Source of the DNA: Amorphochlora amoebiformis
Lineage: Eukaryota; Cercozoa; Chlorarachniophyceae
NCBI GenBank assembly: GCA_054601695.1
Contig: BAAHQB010000018.1
Span: 992,001-1,056,000, forward strand
DNA length: 64,000 nt
Direction: 5' to 3'
Shown piece by piece: positions 63,982-64,000 of this stretch. Each line of letters begins with the position of its first letter. The stretch's first letter is position 1. The translations under genes and the position numbers were made by a program. The notes under the pieces were generated by a model that saw only the letters and a program-made list of their open reading frames with translations, had not been told where the DNA came from and did no database searches.

Positions 63982-64000
63982 GTACATATACAGGCTAAAG
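63474..64000. repeat. TA microsatellite at right edge
   Basis: (TA)n with (CA)n near 63930. No upstream MCCC1 exon is recognised here, so the next 5' exon lies beyond the window. Confidence 0.8.

Overview
The window is nuclear DNA from a microbial eukaryote. Canonical GT-AG introns (with several GC-AG ones) split every gene except the shortest stretches, and the window holds the eukaryote-specific genes RPS21e and RAD17, a biotin-dependent methylcrotonyl-CoA carboxylase, and TTAGGG/CCCTAA telomere-type repeats. A kinase with an HLDLSLEN catalytic loop and an EngB GTPase with a leader-like N-terminus would suit an alga or stramenopile-like protist, but I cannot name the organism. Most of the 64 kb is (TA)n microsatellite, nearly all of it inside introns and gene flanks. 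Coding exons are islands of about 10-400 bp.

Exons were assembled by eye from splice sites, reading phase and family motifs. Left to right the window holds: a chalcone-isomerase-fold gene (minus, runs off the left edge); a probably N-myristoylated protein kinase (plus, 4498-7927); an FHA-domain gene resembling NIPP1/kanadaptin (minus, 22157 to about 10.2 kb); ribosomal protein S21e (plus, 22370-23145); a GmhB-like HAD phosphatase (minus, 30174-26894); an EngB/GTPBP8 GTPase (plus, 30312-39386, 16 exons); a frameshifted cyclophilin relic (minus, about 40.8-41.35 kb); the RAD17 checkpoint clamp loader (plus, 41694-44511); and methylcrotonyl-CoA carboxylase alpha subunit (minus, 63473-44779, 29 exons, N-terminus beyond the right edge). 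Orientation alternates strictly, - + - + - + - + -, so every start is head-to-head with a neighbour and every end is tail-to-tail. Short intergenic start regions carry repeated GTCAC or TGACACGTGT boxes.

The most unusual signal is repeated three times. In the CHI-like gene and twice in MCCC1, a real exon is preceded on its upstream side by tandem copies of only its acceptor site and 5' half, each copy separated by TA repeats. A second signal is the placement of telomere-type repeats: in several genes the sense strand carries CCCTAA (with CTAAC, a branch-point-like string) just upstream of a 3' splice site, and one MCCC1 exon sits inside a 1.2 kb telomeric array whose last repeat forms the acceptor.

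The genes do not form one pathway. They cover translation (RPS21e), DNA-damage checkpoint (RAD17), organelle ribosome assembly (EngB), leucine catabolism (MCCC1), sugar-phosphate or HAD chemistry, and signalling (kinase, FHA).
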